Part shown: piece by piece, positions 1 through 11,822 of the stretch | Numbering within the stretch: the first letter of the stretch is position 1 | Layout of the letters: each line of letters begins with the position of its first letter | Source of the DNA: Corythucha ciliata | Lineage: Eukaryota; Arthropoda; Insecta; Hemiptera; Tingidae | Reading direction: 5' to 3' | Length of the DNA stretch: 64,000 nucleotides | Assembly: GCA_038030265.1 (NCBI GenBank) | Contig: CM075939.1 | Location: 8,413,253 to 8,477,252, forward strand | The notes under the pieces: generated by a model | What the model was told of the DNA's origin: nothing | Seen by the model: only the letters and a program-made list of their open reading frames with translations | Database searches by the model: none | Made by a program: the position numbers and the translations under genes

Positions 1-419
1 TTTGATGGTTTCTCCTGACTGTTGTTGCCTTGTTTGAAGTTCATGTCGAGCAAACACCTCATTTACTGGTTTAACCTAGAGGTTTTGAAGGACGTTCATG
101 GCATCGACGTACGTTTCAGAGTTGTTAATGTACTGGATGACTGCAGGGCTAACAAGATTGTGGAGTAGTCTCAACTTCTGTTGAGACTAATTTGATTCTA
201 TTGACAGAAAGTTCGGTACCAGTGTTCCCATTCAATTAATGCCGTCGATGAAACCGGGCCAAGGTCTAGTTTCTCCGGTCATAGAGGATGTTATGGCTTC
301 GTTTGATTTTTAATTTTTGTTAATTAAATTGAAATGATTGTACCCTTTGAAAATAAGGCTTTAATTAGCAAAAAGGAGCATCAAGAGCAACGGAAATATA
401 AAGGTAAATAGTAGCATGT
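1..419. other. AT-rich sequence, nothing recognised
   Basis: I see no open frame, RNA gene or clear repeat here. Minisatellite A begins near its right edge. Confidence 0.5.
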
Positions 420-1210
420 CAATTTCGTATCATCTTGCTTTAGCGATTTTTCTCAATTTCAGCTGTATATCATCCAATTTTTTCATTTTGTAGCAGTGAA
501 TTACATCGTTTCCAAATTTTGATCGGAAAATTAGCGTTTGCTTGAATTTAGCCGCACTAATTAGTTTTTCAATATTAACCGTGTTGTTTTTTTTATTTTA
601 GCCTCGCACAAGCAGTTTTTTTTTTACTATATGAGATATGGATTAGCCCTGTTTTTCAGTTTGAGTGTGGATTCAGTGCGGATTCGCGTTTTCCCAATTT
701 GAAAGCCACGATTTAGTGGTTTGCTTCATTTTTGTCCTCGAGTTAGCTATTTATCTCAATTTCAGCTGAGAAATATAGTGTTTTCTGCTAATTTTGCAGC
801 AAATTAGCAACTATTATCTTTTTTATTTGCTAATTGGCGATTTTTCGCAATTTCAGTAGTGAATTTTCAATATTGGCCACGATTATTATCACTTACAGCC
901 TTGATTTAGTAGCGTGTTTTCTCAATTTTATTTGCGGGATTGGCCAAAAAAAAAAAAAAACACTTTTGCGTTTATTTCGACTTCCGTATACAACGAATTA
1001 TCGATTTTTTCTCGATTTTAGTCTGGAAGTTGCATCGTGAGACCACGAATCAGAGCTTTTTCTTAGTTATACTCACAAATATTAGCGTTTTTTCGAACTT
1101 TTTGCCGCGTCAGCACATTAGTGAGCTTAAGGATCTAACGGAACTGGTGACGGTGTATTTTCTCCATTTTAGCCACGAATTTCCCTCAAGAAGGCGCCTT
1201 ATTCTCGGAT
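420..1210 (+). repeat. Minisatellite A, truncated copy of A-bearing transposon
   Basis: Degenerate tandem units of about 30 bp follow the pattern GCGAATTAGCG, a T run, CTCAATTTTAGCC. The right part, from about 1080 to 1200 (a 'GCGTCAGCA' segment, then 'GGATCTAACGGAACTGG' and 'CCTCAAGAAGGCGC'), recurs in the same order at about 33720-33860 and 42810-42930. There it forms the right-hand portion of transposon copies. This copy therefore looks like a truncated member of that family, without its terminal inverted repeat. ORFs crossing the array are incidental. Confidence 0.75.
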
Positions 1211-3033
1211 ATAGTACATTATGTATTAAGAGAGGACAGGCTCCATAAGCGACAGAAACTTAGATAAACCGCTAATTCCCGCCTATATAAACCTGAGAAT
1301 ACACTAAATTGACGGTTCATAAAGTAAAAGACATGTGAATGAAAAAGTGACACTTTATAACGCAACGCAAAAATTATATTCGAGATTCCGATGTTTTAGC
1401 CTAGTATGCTATTGTAATCACACCTTCAACTGGGATGGCCTAAAATTTTGCGGGACGGGGCGAGGGGGAGGGGCCCAAGTTTGAATAGAGACAGATTATA
1501 GGAAAAAAATCTCGAATATAATATCGACCCGTCTGAAACCCAACTGTAATACAGTGAATCAGGTCAACCATCAATAGGCACTCCAATATATTGTTTTATT
1601 AAGGGCGTCCATTAAAATATTTGTGGGGTTTTAAAGCAGTGGATTGGTGAGACCCAGGCTTAGAGGGCAAATTCGTACAATTATGAGTTTGCAGAACAAA
1701 TTCAAAGCGCTTAAAAGCCCCCATTTTCGTGACTCTTTTTTTTTTTTCTTTTTTTTTTTTTTTTATCGAAACGTAACATTCAATCTTCTCCGGGGGTGCA
1801 GTGAAAATAAATCCAGCTCAACAGGAAATCAGATTGAAAAAGAAAACGACATCATTAATATCGATTGATACTTTATCTGGAGGCTCTGATCTGACCAGAA
1901 AAAGGAGAAACTCTTTTTCTTTCAAGTAGATGACCCGGATGGGTAGAAGTTAATGACGAGAGGGGCGGGGTGAAGAAGATGGGAAATTAGCATCGCATTC
2001 GTCCGTGTACACTTTGGTGATCTAACCATCCCAGCGGTGAGCATTTTAAACTTAAAATATATCTCTGCAGTTTTTCTTCATCCGTCAACTTCCACCCAGA
2101 ACACACTCGAGATAAAACTGTTACTATATCCCTCCCTATTTTCTATTCAGTCCTCCCTCGTCCCTCTATGGTTCAGGTCTCCAAGGATTACTTAATAAGA
2201 CAGTTCTGACACAAGCTACGCTCAAGTCAAAACTCATGCACTACTCAACTTATTCTCCCCTCCCCCAATTTCCTCACCCAACCGCTCTCTTCACTATTTT
2301 TTTTTTTTTTCTTCTTCTTCTTCTTTTACCTCTCGCTCTTTCTTTCAATAATGTAATATGCAAGGCAGCACAAGCCATCTGGAAGCAAAAGTTATCGCCT
2401 GAGGTCGCCTTTAAATCTTCCTTCTCCCCCCTCCCCCCACCAGCACCACCATCCACTTCTCATTCCTACTAATCTGATTTGAAGTAGCGAAGGAAAAAGA
2501 CATAAGGCCTTAACGACTTCATAATTTTTTTTTTCTTCTGAAATTTCTCATTTACGAGTCACGAACATAACCGGGTCACCTTTAGAAAATTAAGAGGATC
2601 CCTGCTTGGATATGCTCGGTGTTATGGTGAGATAGCGAGGGAATAGAGTGAGAAGGAGGAACAGAAATTCGTAAGAAAGTCGTAAAGTTTAACACAAAAA
2701 AAAAAAAAAAAAAAAAATCTGTCGATGATTTCTTGTAGGAAAGATTTCTCGCTAGAAAATGGAAAGTCTTGCTGCGCATAGATTCGCAGCGTGAGATAGG
2801 CTGAAATATTTTGTTGATTTGCGACACTTAGCGAAAAAATTATTGAAAATAAAATGCTACGAGAGGGAGGGGGGCAGAAATTGTTCAATGCGGTTAAATG
2901 CTAATGGTGAAAGTATTCAAAATAAATTATGAGTCATCCAGGGATTTGTACTGCGGCTCGTGTGCAGTAACCTTTTTTTTTTCGATTTCCACTGGCACTG
3001 CAGTCGTAAGTTGGCGAGTTCATCAAGAAAAGG

Positions 3034-3040
<7 letters not shown>
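1211..3040. other. AT-rich spacer with homopolymer runs
   Basis: No supported gene. The stretch holds T runs near 1736-1764 and 2299-2310, a CTT-rich patch near 2311-2325 and an A run at about 2696-2717. ORFs here mostly read through homopolymers and pyrimidine tracts. Confidence 0.5.
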
Positions 3041-3076
<36 letters not shown>

Positions 3077-3085
3077 GAGAGAGAA
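3041..3085 (+). repeat. (GA)n microsatellite
   Basis: About 16 GA units run from 3041 to 3073, then an interrupted GA-rich tail to about 3085. Confidence 0.95.
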
Positions 3086-3837
3086 AGAAAAAAAATCGAA
3101 AATAGGGCTCGTGAATTGGAAAAAGAAGGGATGAAACGTCCGCGATAAATATCTAATCAATAGGGTGGATTCTCCCCTGAGTAGACGTCTTAAAATCAAC
3201 TCTTCTCAACCACTTTTGTTTGTTCACAACAGGCCCCATCGTACAATAGCGTTTATAAATACAACGAACGAGTGAAGAGTTTGAGCTAAACTTTAACAGT
3301 GGGGGGTGGGTTCTTATTAATTGTTTGTTAAGCTGGCCATTTGCAAAGGCAATCAAAATCTTCCTCTTTAATGTTTTTTCTGTTATGCGAACGGGGCTTC
3401 TTTTAAATTGAATTGAGGATTGTTTCTCGTTCTTGAATTGCAATAATATTCTTAAAACAAACAGAAGAGGCTGAACTGAAATAACCTTTTTGAAACAAAT
3501 TACGTCCTCAAAATAAGTGCCCTAATTTGCGAAATAAGAATGAGGCGTAAACAGCACGTGCTTTCATTCATCAACTACACAACCAAGACTGCTCGCATCC
3601 CCCCGCCAGTTATTGTTAGTTTACTCATCAGCTTGCCTCGGTCACACGTGGCGTGCCAACCATAACTAGCGCTTTCACAGACATGTCGTAGCGCCGACAC
3701 TGTATATCCATGGTGTAGCAGCCGCTACGCTTCTTTAGGGGATGGGTGGTCCGTGATTGAGGAGGTGATAAAATAAAATTGAAGAAAAAACGAAGAAGAT
3801 TAGGATTGTCAAAACCAAAGGACTGGAAGACATTTAT
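3086..3837. other. Spacer, nothing recognised
   Basis: No repeat or coding signal that I can support. It ends where minisatellite B begins. Confidence 0.4.
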
Positions 3838-4180
3838 AGGATGAAATCGGCAGTTTTTAACGTCTAAATTGATAGTATCCAGGGCGAAATTGACAGTGTT
3901 TCGAGGACGAAATTTACAGTTTTCAGAACAAAATTGACAGTTTGAACGACGATATATTAATAGTTTCTAGTACTCGACCGTTTCCGGTGAATGGCTTAAA
4001 ACCCTCATAGTCTGAACCCGAATGTCTGATCCATATCCTCGAAATCAAGGTGGTGAGACAAAAGTAGACATAAGTAAAAGATAAGTGACGCGACGTGTGG
4101 AAGCCTACGAGGAAGGGCCTCTCCACTCTTAATTTATTCGCCTATCGTCCTCTGGAGCGACCGGACTACACATCGACACC

Positions 4181-4321
4181 AGGGCCCCTGTTCTATAAAA
4201 TTAGCAACAGTTGATACCAACAGTCAATCACCTGATTTCATTCAATTTCGTCGATTTAATTAATGAAAGCATATGACTTACTGTCGTTAACTACTGTTGT
4301 TAAAGTTATAGAACAAGCCCT
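4181..4321. mobile_element. Palindromic MITE in minisatellite B
   Basis: The left end AGGGCCCCTGTTCTATAA and the reverse complement of the right end, AGGGCTTGTTCTATAAC, match, and the arms stay partly complementary inwards (TTAGCAACAGTTGATA against TTAACAACAGTAGTTAA). The element is about 141 bp and non-coding. No clean target duplication is visible, so I leave the superfamily open. A related sequence lies at 61508-61690. Confidence 0.75.
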
Positions 4322-4630
4322 CAGGTACATTCAAGCTTTTCTGAATTTATCAATTTACCTCCTCACCGCAAGGCTTTGGCTCTTTTGTTACGTAGGAGGA
4401 AATTGAGCTTCTAAGTCAAAATTGTAAGTTTTTGGGGCAAAATTGACAGTATTGTAAGACGAAATTGACAGTTTTGAATGTCGAAATTGACAGTTTACAG
4501 GGTGAAATTGGCAGACTCGAGGACGAAATTGACAGTTTACAGGATGAACTTGGGAGTTTTAGGACGGCATTGATAGTTTGATTTCCTGGACAAAATGTAC
4601 AGTTTCTAGAACGGAATTGACTGTTTCCAG

Positions 4631-5069
4631 CAGAGGCGTAAGATTTAGGTTTTCGTTTGGAGGGCGATGGGCAAAATCAGCAGCTAGGGGGGGAAGAGGG
4701 CATAATTATTGCAATTTCGCAGTACCAAATTAAAAACAAAATAATATATTTGAACACAGAACGTTGGAATAAACATCACATATTTGAACTGGTAATCGAA
4801 CTGTGAGAAGGGGCATCTAGGCTGGTCCTGCAGGGGGCGCCTTTTCAACATGCTACAACACTGACCATTGCCCAATGATGGATCTTTTTCTACGTAATGC
4901 ATTTACCAATTTAATGAATACAACTTATACTTATTATAAGTCGTAGTAGTATAGTAATAGTAGTATAGTAGTAGTAGTTTAGTAGTATAGTCACAGAAGT
5001 TTTTATTTGAAAGTAAGATCCCGCGAGGAGATCCCAGCTCGCCCCCCCCCTCCTAAGTCCACGCCTCTG
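4631..5069. mobile_element. hAT-like MITE with CAGAGGCGT inverted repeats
   Basis: It starts CAGAGGCGTAAGATTTAGG, and its right end reads in reverse complement as CAGAGGCGTGGACTTAGG, a convincing terminal inverted repeat. It is about 439 bp, non-coding, and contains (TAG)n-rich and poly-C segments. The CAG start resembles hAT termini, but the 8-bp flanks (GTTTCCAG, GCCAGGAC) are not a clean duplication, so hAT membership is inference. Confidence 0.65.
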
Positions 5070-5290
5070 GCCAGGACAAATGCCAGTTGACAGTTTCCGG
5101 GACGAAATCAACAGTTTTAAACGACGAAATTATAAGGACGAAATTGCCAGTTTTGAATGACGAAGTTAACAGTTTTGAATGATTCTATAACGACATTGAC
5201 AGTTTATAGGACGAAATTGGCAGTTTCTAGACGACATTGATAGGTTTGGCGACGAAATTGACTGTTTCAAGGGCAAAATTGACAATACCA

Positions 5291-5430
5291 GGGGGCCTAT
5301 TCTCTAACTCCGAAGCAATAGCTTTTTGGAAGTCATATGTTTATTTCATTCATTTTCTTCGAACAAATAAATGAAATAGACACATGGCTGGCGAAAAAAA
5401 ATATTACTTCTTGTTAGAGAATAGGCGCCC
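5291..5430. mobile_element. Near-full palindrome MITE in minisatellite B
   Basis: The left arm GGGGGCCTATTCTCTAAC pairs with the right-end reverse complement GGGCGCCTATTCTCTAAC. Complementarity resumes in the middle (TATTTCATT against AATGAAATA). The element is about 140 bp and non-coding. Its termini resemble the 4181-4321 MITE (GGGCC, then TATTCT or TGTTCT), suggesting one broad family. A CCAG sequence flanks each side, but it may be part of the host repeat. Confidence 0.75.
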
Positions 5431-5690
5431 AGGATGAAAGTGACAGTTTAAAAGAAGAAATAAGCAGTTTCCAGGAGGAAATTGATAGATTTGAACATTT
5501 ATTTTACAATTTATAGGGCGAAATTGACCGTTTTGAACGACAAAATTGACAGTTTCTAGTAATCGACTGTTACCGGTGAGGGAGCTTAGAAACCCTCAGT
5601 TTCCGAAATCTTTTGACAGTTTCTAGGACGAATTTGGCAGATTCAGGGACTAACTTGACAGTTTGTGGTATAAAATTGGCTGTTTTTGAA

Positions 5691-6398
5691 TGATATCGAT
5701 AGTCTTTGCAAAAAGTTGCTAAGGGTTCTTCTTTCCTGGGATTTCAGCATTTTTTGACGCTTTGGCCAGTTTTCGCTCAACCTCCCCACCCTCTCTTGAT
5801 TAGTTCGATAGAAGAACTTGATCATCATTCCTTGCTACTCGTGCAGTAAAACAACAAAAAAAAAAACAAACACAGTTTGATATCTCGCTAAACCTCCTCC
5901 TCACCCCACATAAACAACCTTTTTTTTTTCTTTCTTTTTTTTTAGCCTTAAAATACTGAATAGTTTCAAAATCAAGAATTAAAATCTAGCTGACGGGGAG
6001 AGAGACAAAAGCTAAAAAGAAACAGTCAATTTAAGCGCTAATTAGCTGGTGAGCGAGCACATAGGATGTTAGGAATTAGTGAAACATGCATATGACAAAA
6101 GTTTCTGATATTTATGTCTGCTTTAAATGGTCATAACAAAAGTTTTGCCTACGATGCTCTGTTTTCAAGATATCAGTGAAAATCCAAAAAATGGTACCTT
6201 CTTTGTGCTCCCGTCACTCGGGCTCACCTCCTAGGGGTGGGGACTTTTAGTATGTTTACCTCCTAACTAGTCCAAACATGGTTCCGGAAACAAACTTTCT
6301 GATTTCGCTCATTTCCTCTAGACCACCTTTTTGAACACTCGTTTACTGGACTATTACAAATTGACGTCGGGTAATTAATTCCGCTAACAATTAATTAT
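5691..6398. other. AT-rich spacer
   Basis: No supported gene. T runs near 5921-5942; otherwise nothing recognised. Confidence 0.4.
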
Positions 6399-6556
6399 GT
6401 AAGTCGCCCCTCCCAGGGAAAAAAATTCTCCAAGACATCCCTACAGAAAAAAAGGGAGCCCTCCAGGTGGGGGAAAAGTTGGAAAGGGAACCACCCACCA
6501 CCCACCGGTCAACCCACTGAGCCACCCGAGCGGGTGGGAGTGGGCGGAGCCACCGA

Positions 6557-6564
6557 CTATATAA
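6557..6564 (+). promoter_or_regulatory. TATA-box-like site of LTR-like element A
   Basis: CTATATAA is embedded in a GC-rich context. The same ACTATATAA context occurs at the equivalent place of the minus-strand relative (about 49489-49498). Conservation between two diverged copies supports a promoter role. Confidence 0.5.
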
Positions 6565-6965
6565 CCCGAGCGCCGGCACTCCAAAAATCACTTCATGTCG
6601 AGAAGTCAAACGGGAAACACCCTTCTTCAGCCTGCAATTGGACCACTCGACTGGGAAACAGTACGACCCTCCAGCGGCTTCAACGACTGGGAACTCCAGA
6701 ACCCACGACGATCCGGAAGTACAACAGCGACGACGCAGTCTTGCCGAAGCGAAGGATCGCTTACCAAAAATCACGCCGTACGGGAAAACGTCCAGCGGTC
6801 AATTGAGACGACTCTTGACCGTTCGTGACGTCACACCCTACCAAGGCATCCACGGGCAAAGCCTATTGGGAACCTTTCCGACCCTTCAGTGATTCGATCC
6901 TGACCGGTTGGTATAAGGCTGACCCTGACCGAGGCCTCTTACCCCGTTTTGTTTTTTTTCTGACC

Positions 6966-7390
6966 AGTGGGACGGATAACCTTACGGGAACCTTCCAAGC
7001 TCTACTCCGTTGAGAAGACTCCGGACGCTCGTTGAAGTGGACACCCTATTGTGGATTAAACCGCCCCTGGCTCAAGTCGTCCTACACCGGACGCATAGCT
7101 CCAAGTAAATTGGACGGATAACCTTACGGGAACCTTCCAAGTTCGACATATCCGTCGAGAAGACTCCGGACGCTTGTTGAAGGAAAACCCTATTGTGGAT
7201 TAGACCGTCACTGTTAAAGTCGTCATACACTTGACGCATTTATAAAACCGGACCGGCAGGATAACCTTGCGGGAGCCTTCCAAGTTCGACACAACCGTTG
7301 AGAAGACTTCGGACGCTTGTTGAAGGGAAACCCTACTGTGGACCTGACCACCGGTAGGCATTCGTGCCAGACCGTTGAGACGACTCCGGT
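6966..7390 (+). repeat. 142-bp tandem repeat inside LTR-like element A
   Basis: GATAACCTT recurs at 6975, 7117 and 7260, spacings of 142 and 143 bp. Each copy is followed by a conserved CCTTCCAAG, GAGAAGACT and GGACGCT series. There are about three units. A diverged fourth may precede at 6840-6960. Confidence 0.85.
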
Positions 7391-7985
7391 CAACAGTTCT
7401 TCTCGTTCCCTCACCCCCGGTGGAACTCGATAGATACTACGGGGCTTAGCGACACTTGTGTCTGCCCCAGAATTCATCGAGCAAGACCGATCCTGTCCGA
7501 ACCTTTCCCTGTCCTTGCCGAACCCGGCGAAGAAGACACTACGGACAGCACCAAAGGACGCTAACGGACCGTTAGCTCGACAAGAGGATCTGCAACAGCG
7601 CGAAGGGACGCTACCAGACCGACAGTCGCGAATTCCACGCACCGGAACGACCAGAAACCATTAACGAAAAGAATTGTTATAATTTTTCCGAAACAAAAGT
7701 TGTAAATCAGTTGTATTATATTGAGAATATATTGGGGCCAGTTACCCAAAGCAAACAACAGGTGGCGACCGTTAATTTCTTGCATCTTCAACCCTCATCT
7801 TCGGGTCGTCCGAACGACCCCCATTAAGCCACACCGTGTCAAAATGTTCACTGTATTTTTCCACGTGGATTGAAAAGGATTCTTTTACACTTGATTTTAT
7901 TGGCTGACAATTTCAAATAATTCCGGAAAATAAATAATTAGTGGGCTGTCACGCAGGGGAATGGGATGGAATAGTATATTACGAT

Positions 7986-8092
7986 CCAAGGGCGGTATGA
8001 TGCTCATTACGATTGAGGGCGACAGGAAGTGCCCGAGGTGAATCCGAGGGCAGTTGTCGGCCGAGATCGTAATGAGGAATACCGCCCGAGTG
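7986..8092. mobile_element. Palindromic foldback (MITE-like)
   Basis: The left arm GGGCGGTATGATGCTCATTACGAT (7990-8013) pairs with ATCGTAATGAGGAATACCGCCC (8066-8087), with a small indel. The inner parts GGGCGACAGGAAGTGCCC and GGGCAGTTGTCGGCC also pair. The whole 107 bp is one imperfect palindrome with no coding capacity. A mobile origin is inferred from structure. Confidence 0.65.
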
Positions 8093-9597
8093 TTGTACGC
8101 TTTTTTTTGTACTGCCGAAGTCCAAAATTATTACAATAATAAACATAAAAACCAGTCTTTAAAGGCCCGTTCACAAGCTCTGTGCAATGCGTCTGTAGAG
8201 TCTGTGTAACCTATCAAAATGCTTCATTTTTCGAGGGAATAAATTTGTTTGGTTGCATAGACTCCACACAACGTATTCGAAATTTTCGTCTAAAAGTGTT
8301 AAAGAATTTCCTCTTTTCCTTTGCACAACCCTTTTAAGCATCGGATATGTACTATAACAGAAAGTGCCCCACCAATCCTCATCCACTGTATGGGCGGCGC
8401 GGCAAGCGCTCTTATTTGGCAAGCAGACTTTTTGGTCTGTAATGTGCATATAGCCAAGTAAAAGCTTTAATAAATTCTAATTTAAACAATTTTTCTCGGA
8501 TTTGGACGTGGAGGGGGTGGGCCAGCCTCTTCCCCTCCGATCTTTGAGTACCATCTTCATGGGTGCGGTACGGGGGAGGAGTTCCTTTATTCAAAGGGGT
8601 ATTGATCCTACTATTCTATAATAATCAATATGGCGAACAAGAATTGTATAGTTCAATCTGTCTCGAGTGGTCATATCTTGAGTAAATAAAGAGGAGAGGA
8701 TTTCGACCAGTATTATACGGTACGGCTCTGTTTTAAGGTGGTTCTTCAAAAGGAGGATTCTATGGCGGGAAGGGGGGGAAGGCTTTAATTCTGAAAACAA
8801 TTAAGATAGTTAGATAAAAGCCAAAAATCCCGCCTCATCCACAGCTACAACAAAACTGGATGCTTTTGTTTGAACCGAGTTGTTTTAACTCTCAAAAGTT
8901 GCTATGGGGAGCCCACGGCGCTAAATATTAGAGTACAAAGCTCGGAAATTTCGTGAGAATCAGATTACGGGGAGATCCATTTCACGTTGATGAATGATGA
9001 CTATTATTGTTGTGTTTAGCTTTATAAGAAGATTTTAGTGTACAAAAAAAAGTCAATGTGATGCTCATGAAGCGCCATGAGAACAAGTCACGTCCAGCCC
9101 CCCCCCCCCCCCGCAGGTGAGACTCGCACCAAGCGATACTCTAGCTTGCGGGAAAACGAATAGGAACTGCCACTTTTTTGGGGGGTTGGTTGTGCCACGC
9201 TCCATACATAACCCTTTGTTGAAGGAAAAGCCACTCTTATTAAGCTCATCAAGAGCACGAGGACCCCCCCCCCCCAACCAACACATCCACTGCTGCCATG
9301 GTGTGGGACGATGAAACGTGACAAAACTAAGAGTGTCACAGCCCCTTGAGTGGCTGTATAGGAGAGAGAGAATGAGAGAGAGCTCACTATCTCACTCACT
9401 CTCTCTCTTTTCCACGACACCGCTAGTTCATTGCTTTCCTTATCTCGCTGGAGTCGTAAACGAATACAATAACGTCGCCCTCCGCTTCCAGGCGAGAAGC
9501 TCTCGGTTCTTCTTATTGAAGATATTTAAGCCCGCGCGCCGGTACAAGGAGCATAAAAATTAATTTAAGCTCCAAAAGACGCTGATTCAAAGAATCA
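8093..9597. other. Spacer with poly-C tracts
   Basis: No supported gene. C15 at 9098-9112, C12 at 9264-9275 and GA/CT-rich sequence at 9361-9412. Confidence 0.45.
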
Positions 9598-9610
9598 CTC
9601 TCTCCCTCCT

Positions 9611-9637
<27 letters not shown>
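9611..9637 (+). repeat. (CT)n microsatellite
   Basis: About 13 uninterrupted CT units within a longer pyrimidine-rich stretch. Confidence 0.95.
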
Positions 9638-9642
<5 letters not shown>

Positions 9643-11822
9643 CTTTTAATGTTAACGATTCTAATAAAATTATTAATTTCAAGTGCTATTTAATAACGCT
9701 CAAGTTTTGAGAACCACTCGAGATATTTTATTTTTTATTTCACTATACCAAGTACATAATTTCCGTAAATTAAATAACTTCTCCAACAAAGTTTTTATTT
9801 ACGGGGTTTTCCCTTTTTTTTTCATAAAGTTGTAAGCATCACCCTCAATCTCACGCCTCTCATGAAAAAAATATTAATAACAAAGGTTGTAAGAAACCCA
9901 GAGTGAAATTACCAGGTGCTAAAAAAAAAAAAAAAAAAAAAAAAAACGGCCGCCTACGCCAGTGAGGGGCGGCCGGCGAGTTTTGTTCGCAAGTGAGGAC
10001 GAAGAGAGAGAGAGAGAGATAGAGAGTGTGTGGTGTAAGGGTCGCACGGGGACAATTAATAATTTTGGGGTGGGTAGGGAAAGTATCGACAGCTATTGTC
10101 GTCGAGGTACGCTATTGTCATCCTGTGTGAGTCTTGTCCTCCCCCCCCCTCCACACACCCACCAACCAACATTGCCAGCCCACTCATTCAATATTATTTG
10201 TATTTTTTTTGTTATTTTTTTTAAAGAAAAGGGTCGGGGGATTGAAGTGATTATGGGGAATTGATGGGGTGGGTGTGAGGGAGGAGTGATCAACAAACAA
10301 ACTTCGATGAAAAATGAATTTAGTCTGTTGCTCCTTGAACGCTTTAACCTTAATAGATATAAAATTTTAACAATAAGCCCCTCCCCCCCACAACTCTTCC
10401 TCCACCTACTTCTATCCAACACGGCAAATCTTTTATTCAGGGGAAGAAAAGGCACCACTTTAAATCACAATATCAGGTTTTGACACCTAACACAACGAAA
10501 ATTTGCCTTTTAATGGACTTTTTGACACAGTAATTTCGTACTCGGAATGCTAATCTACACGGCCGCATAAAAGGCGCGTTGTGTGAGTGTGTGAGGTATT
10601 GCTGGCATATTGCGTAATTGAATTCACTTAATGAAATTCGCGCCGATAACTGTTATTTTGTGGAGTCGTTAAAACACCGTAACAAAATGCTCCGGCTAAC
10701 TCCGCAAAAAAAACTTTGAGCGGCGCGGTACTGAAATAATTTAAAATGGCCAATTTCTTCGCCCAATAACGACCAATTACTACCGTGTTTTCTATCTTGA
10801 TCATACCCTTCACCCTCCCCGCAGGTTCCATTTTAATCTTTCCAAGTCTCTCGTCTGGGAGCTTTTTTATAGAGAGTAAAAGAGAGTTAGACTTCAACCC
10901 GAATATACAGCAATGAAAACACTCCCCGACTGTAAGAAAAACGTCCCCGAGAAAGAGGAGAATTTTCGAAGAGTGTTTTTCAGGAGAGGTTAAGACCCCC
11001 CCACCCAACATCACTACTCCTTCATCACTGCCACCCCATTGGTGGTGTTTCGTGACTGCTGCTAACAAAAACTTCCATCATCAGAAGGCCTACCGGTGGT
11101 GGTGAGCGAAGATCTCGGTACACCCGGAGCGAATCTGATGAAGAATACACCCCACCTCACCAACGCACCCATAACCACGACCAACCGCACCGGATATTTT
11201 AAATTAGTTCAGAAGACAAAGATAGAAAGTGTATTTCTTGACTCCTGTGCCACACAAGCATTCCGTTTTATCCTGGATGTACCCAGGAAACCCCCCACCA
11301 CGCACAAACACACACACACAATATCTATTCCACACTACAGAACATGGAAGTAGATGTGGCTATAACCTCAGAGCCAGAAAATGTTCGGTGATTTTATTAT
11401 TATCCTTTTCCAAGGGCCAAAATATCCATTTTTCAGTCTGAAAGATCACATTTTCGCACTCATCCAATTTGGTCGTACGAATTACAGCGTCAGTTTCGTG
11501 GCCTGACAGCCGTCTTTTTTGCGAACACAATGGTCCGTTTTTAAGAGCCATGCAAATGTTTCCACGGACGCCGGCCGGGCGATTGAAAACCCTAAAGCCC
11601 CATGGCAGAGCCCCCCAGCGTTGTTTGCGGAAGGGTGATGGCGATTTTTGGTTTATTATTCATTCTGAATTATAACCTATGTTGTCGGTCAGACTTTTTT
11701 TTTTACAACCCACCCTCAAACTTTTTCTGTGTACGTTTTAACATGTAGAATCGATTTCTGCAGTGAAAAAACTCGTTCTTTCGCACATAGACTCCATTAG
11801 GGAACTAGTTGGTCAGCTGATC
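9638..11822. other. Spacer with simple repeats
   Basis: A25 at 9922-9946 is followed by a GC-rich segment containing CCGCCTACGCCAGTG. That resembles transposon ends elsewhere in the window but lacks a partner. A GA run lies near 10003-10025, a C run near 10140-10149 and a CA-rich patch near 11309-11320. No gene supported. Confidence 0.45.

Larger units (their letters stand above)
3838..5690 (+). repeat. Minisatellite B (GACGAAATTGACAGTTT type)
   Basis: Tandem degenerate units of about 23-28 bp have the core ACGAAATTGACAGTTT followed by a variable CCAGG, TAGG or GAA segment. Examples lie near 3900-3960, 4440-4560, 5095-5280 and 5510-5640. Three foreign insertions interrupt the array (4181-4321, 4631-5069, 5291-5430), and host units resume on both sides of each. 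Confidence 0.85.
6399..7835 (+). mobile_element. LTR-like element A with Arg-tRNA-type primer site
   Basis: Homologous to the minus-strand element at 48290-49647. Both have a promoter-like head with CTATATAA (here 6557-6564) after a CCACCCACC-rich segment. Both have a tandem-repeat body, then a tail ending AACAACA, two bases, and TGGCGACCGT (here 7763-7772), and then about 65 bp of shared sequence. In the Drosophila 412/mdg1 elements, TGGCGACCGTGA directly after the LTR is the primer site for tRNA-Arg. By that logic the LTR would end at 7760 and may begin TGTAAGT at 6399 (inference), about 1.36 kb long. No gag or pol follows, so this is a solo or truncated element. Its start is the weakest point. 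Confidence 0.6.

Noticed and set aside
2274..2888. Overlapping frames on both strands near 2.2-2.9 kb
   Set aside because: They read through T/A homopolymers and pyrimidine tracts, giving poly-Phe or poly-Lys; no coding features.
9950..9965. CCGCCTACGCCAGTG after an A25 run, as a transposon end
   Set aside because: Sequence similarity to other ends is short, and no partner terminus is visible.
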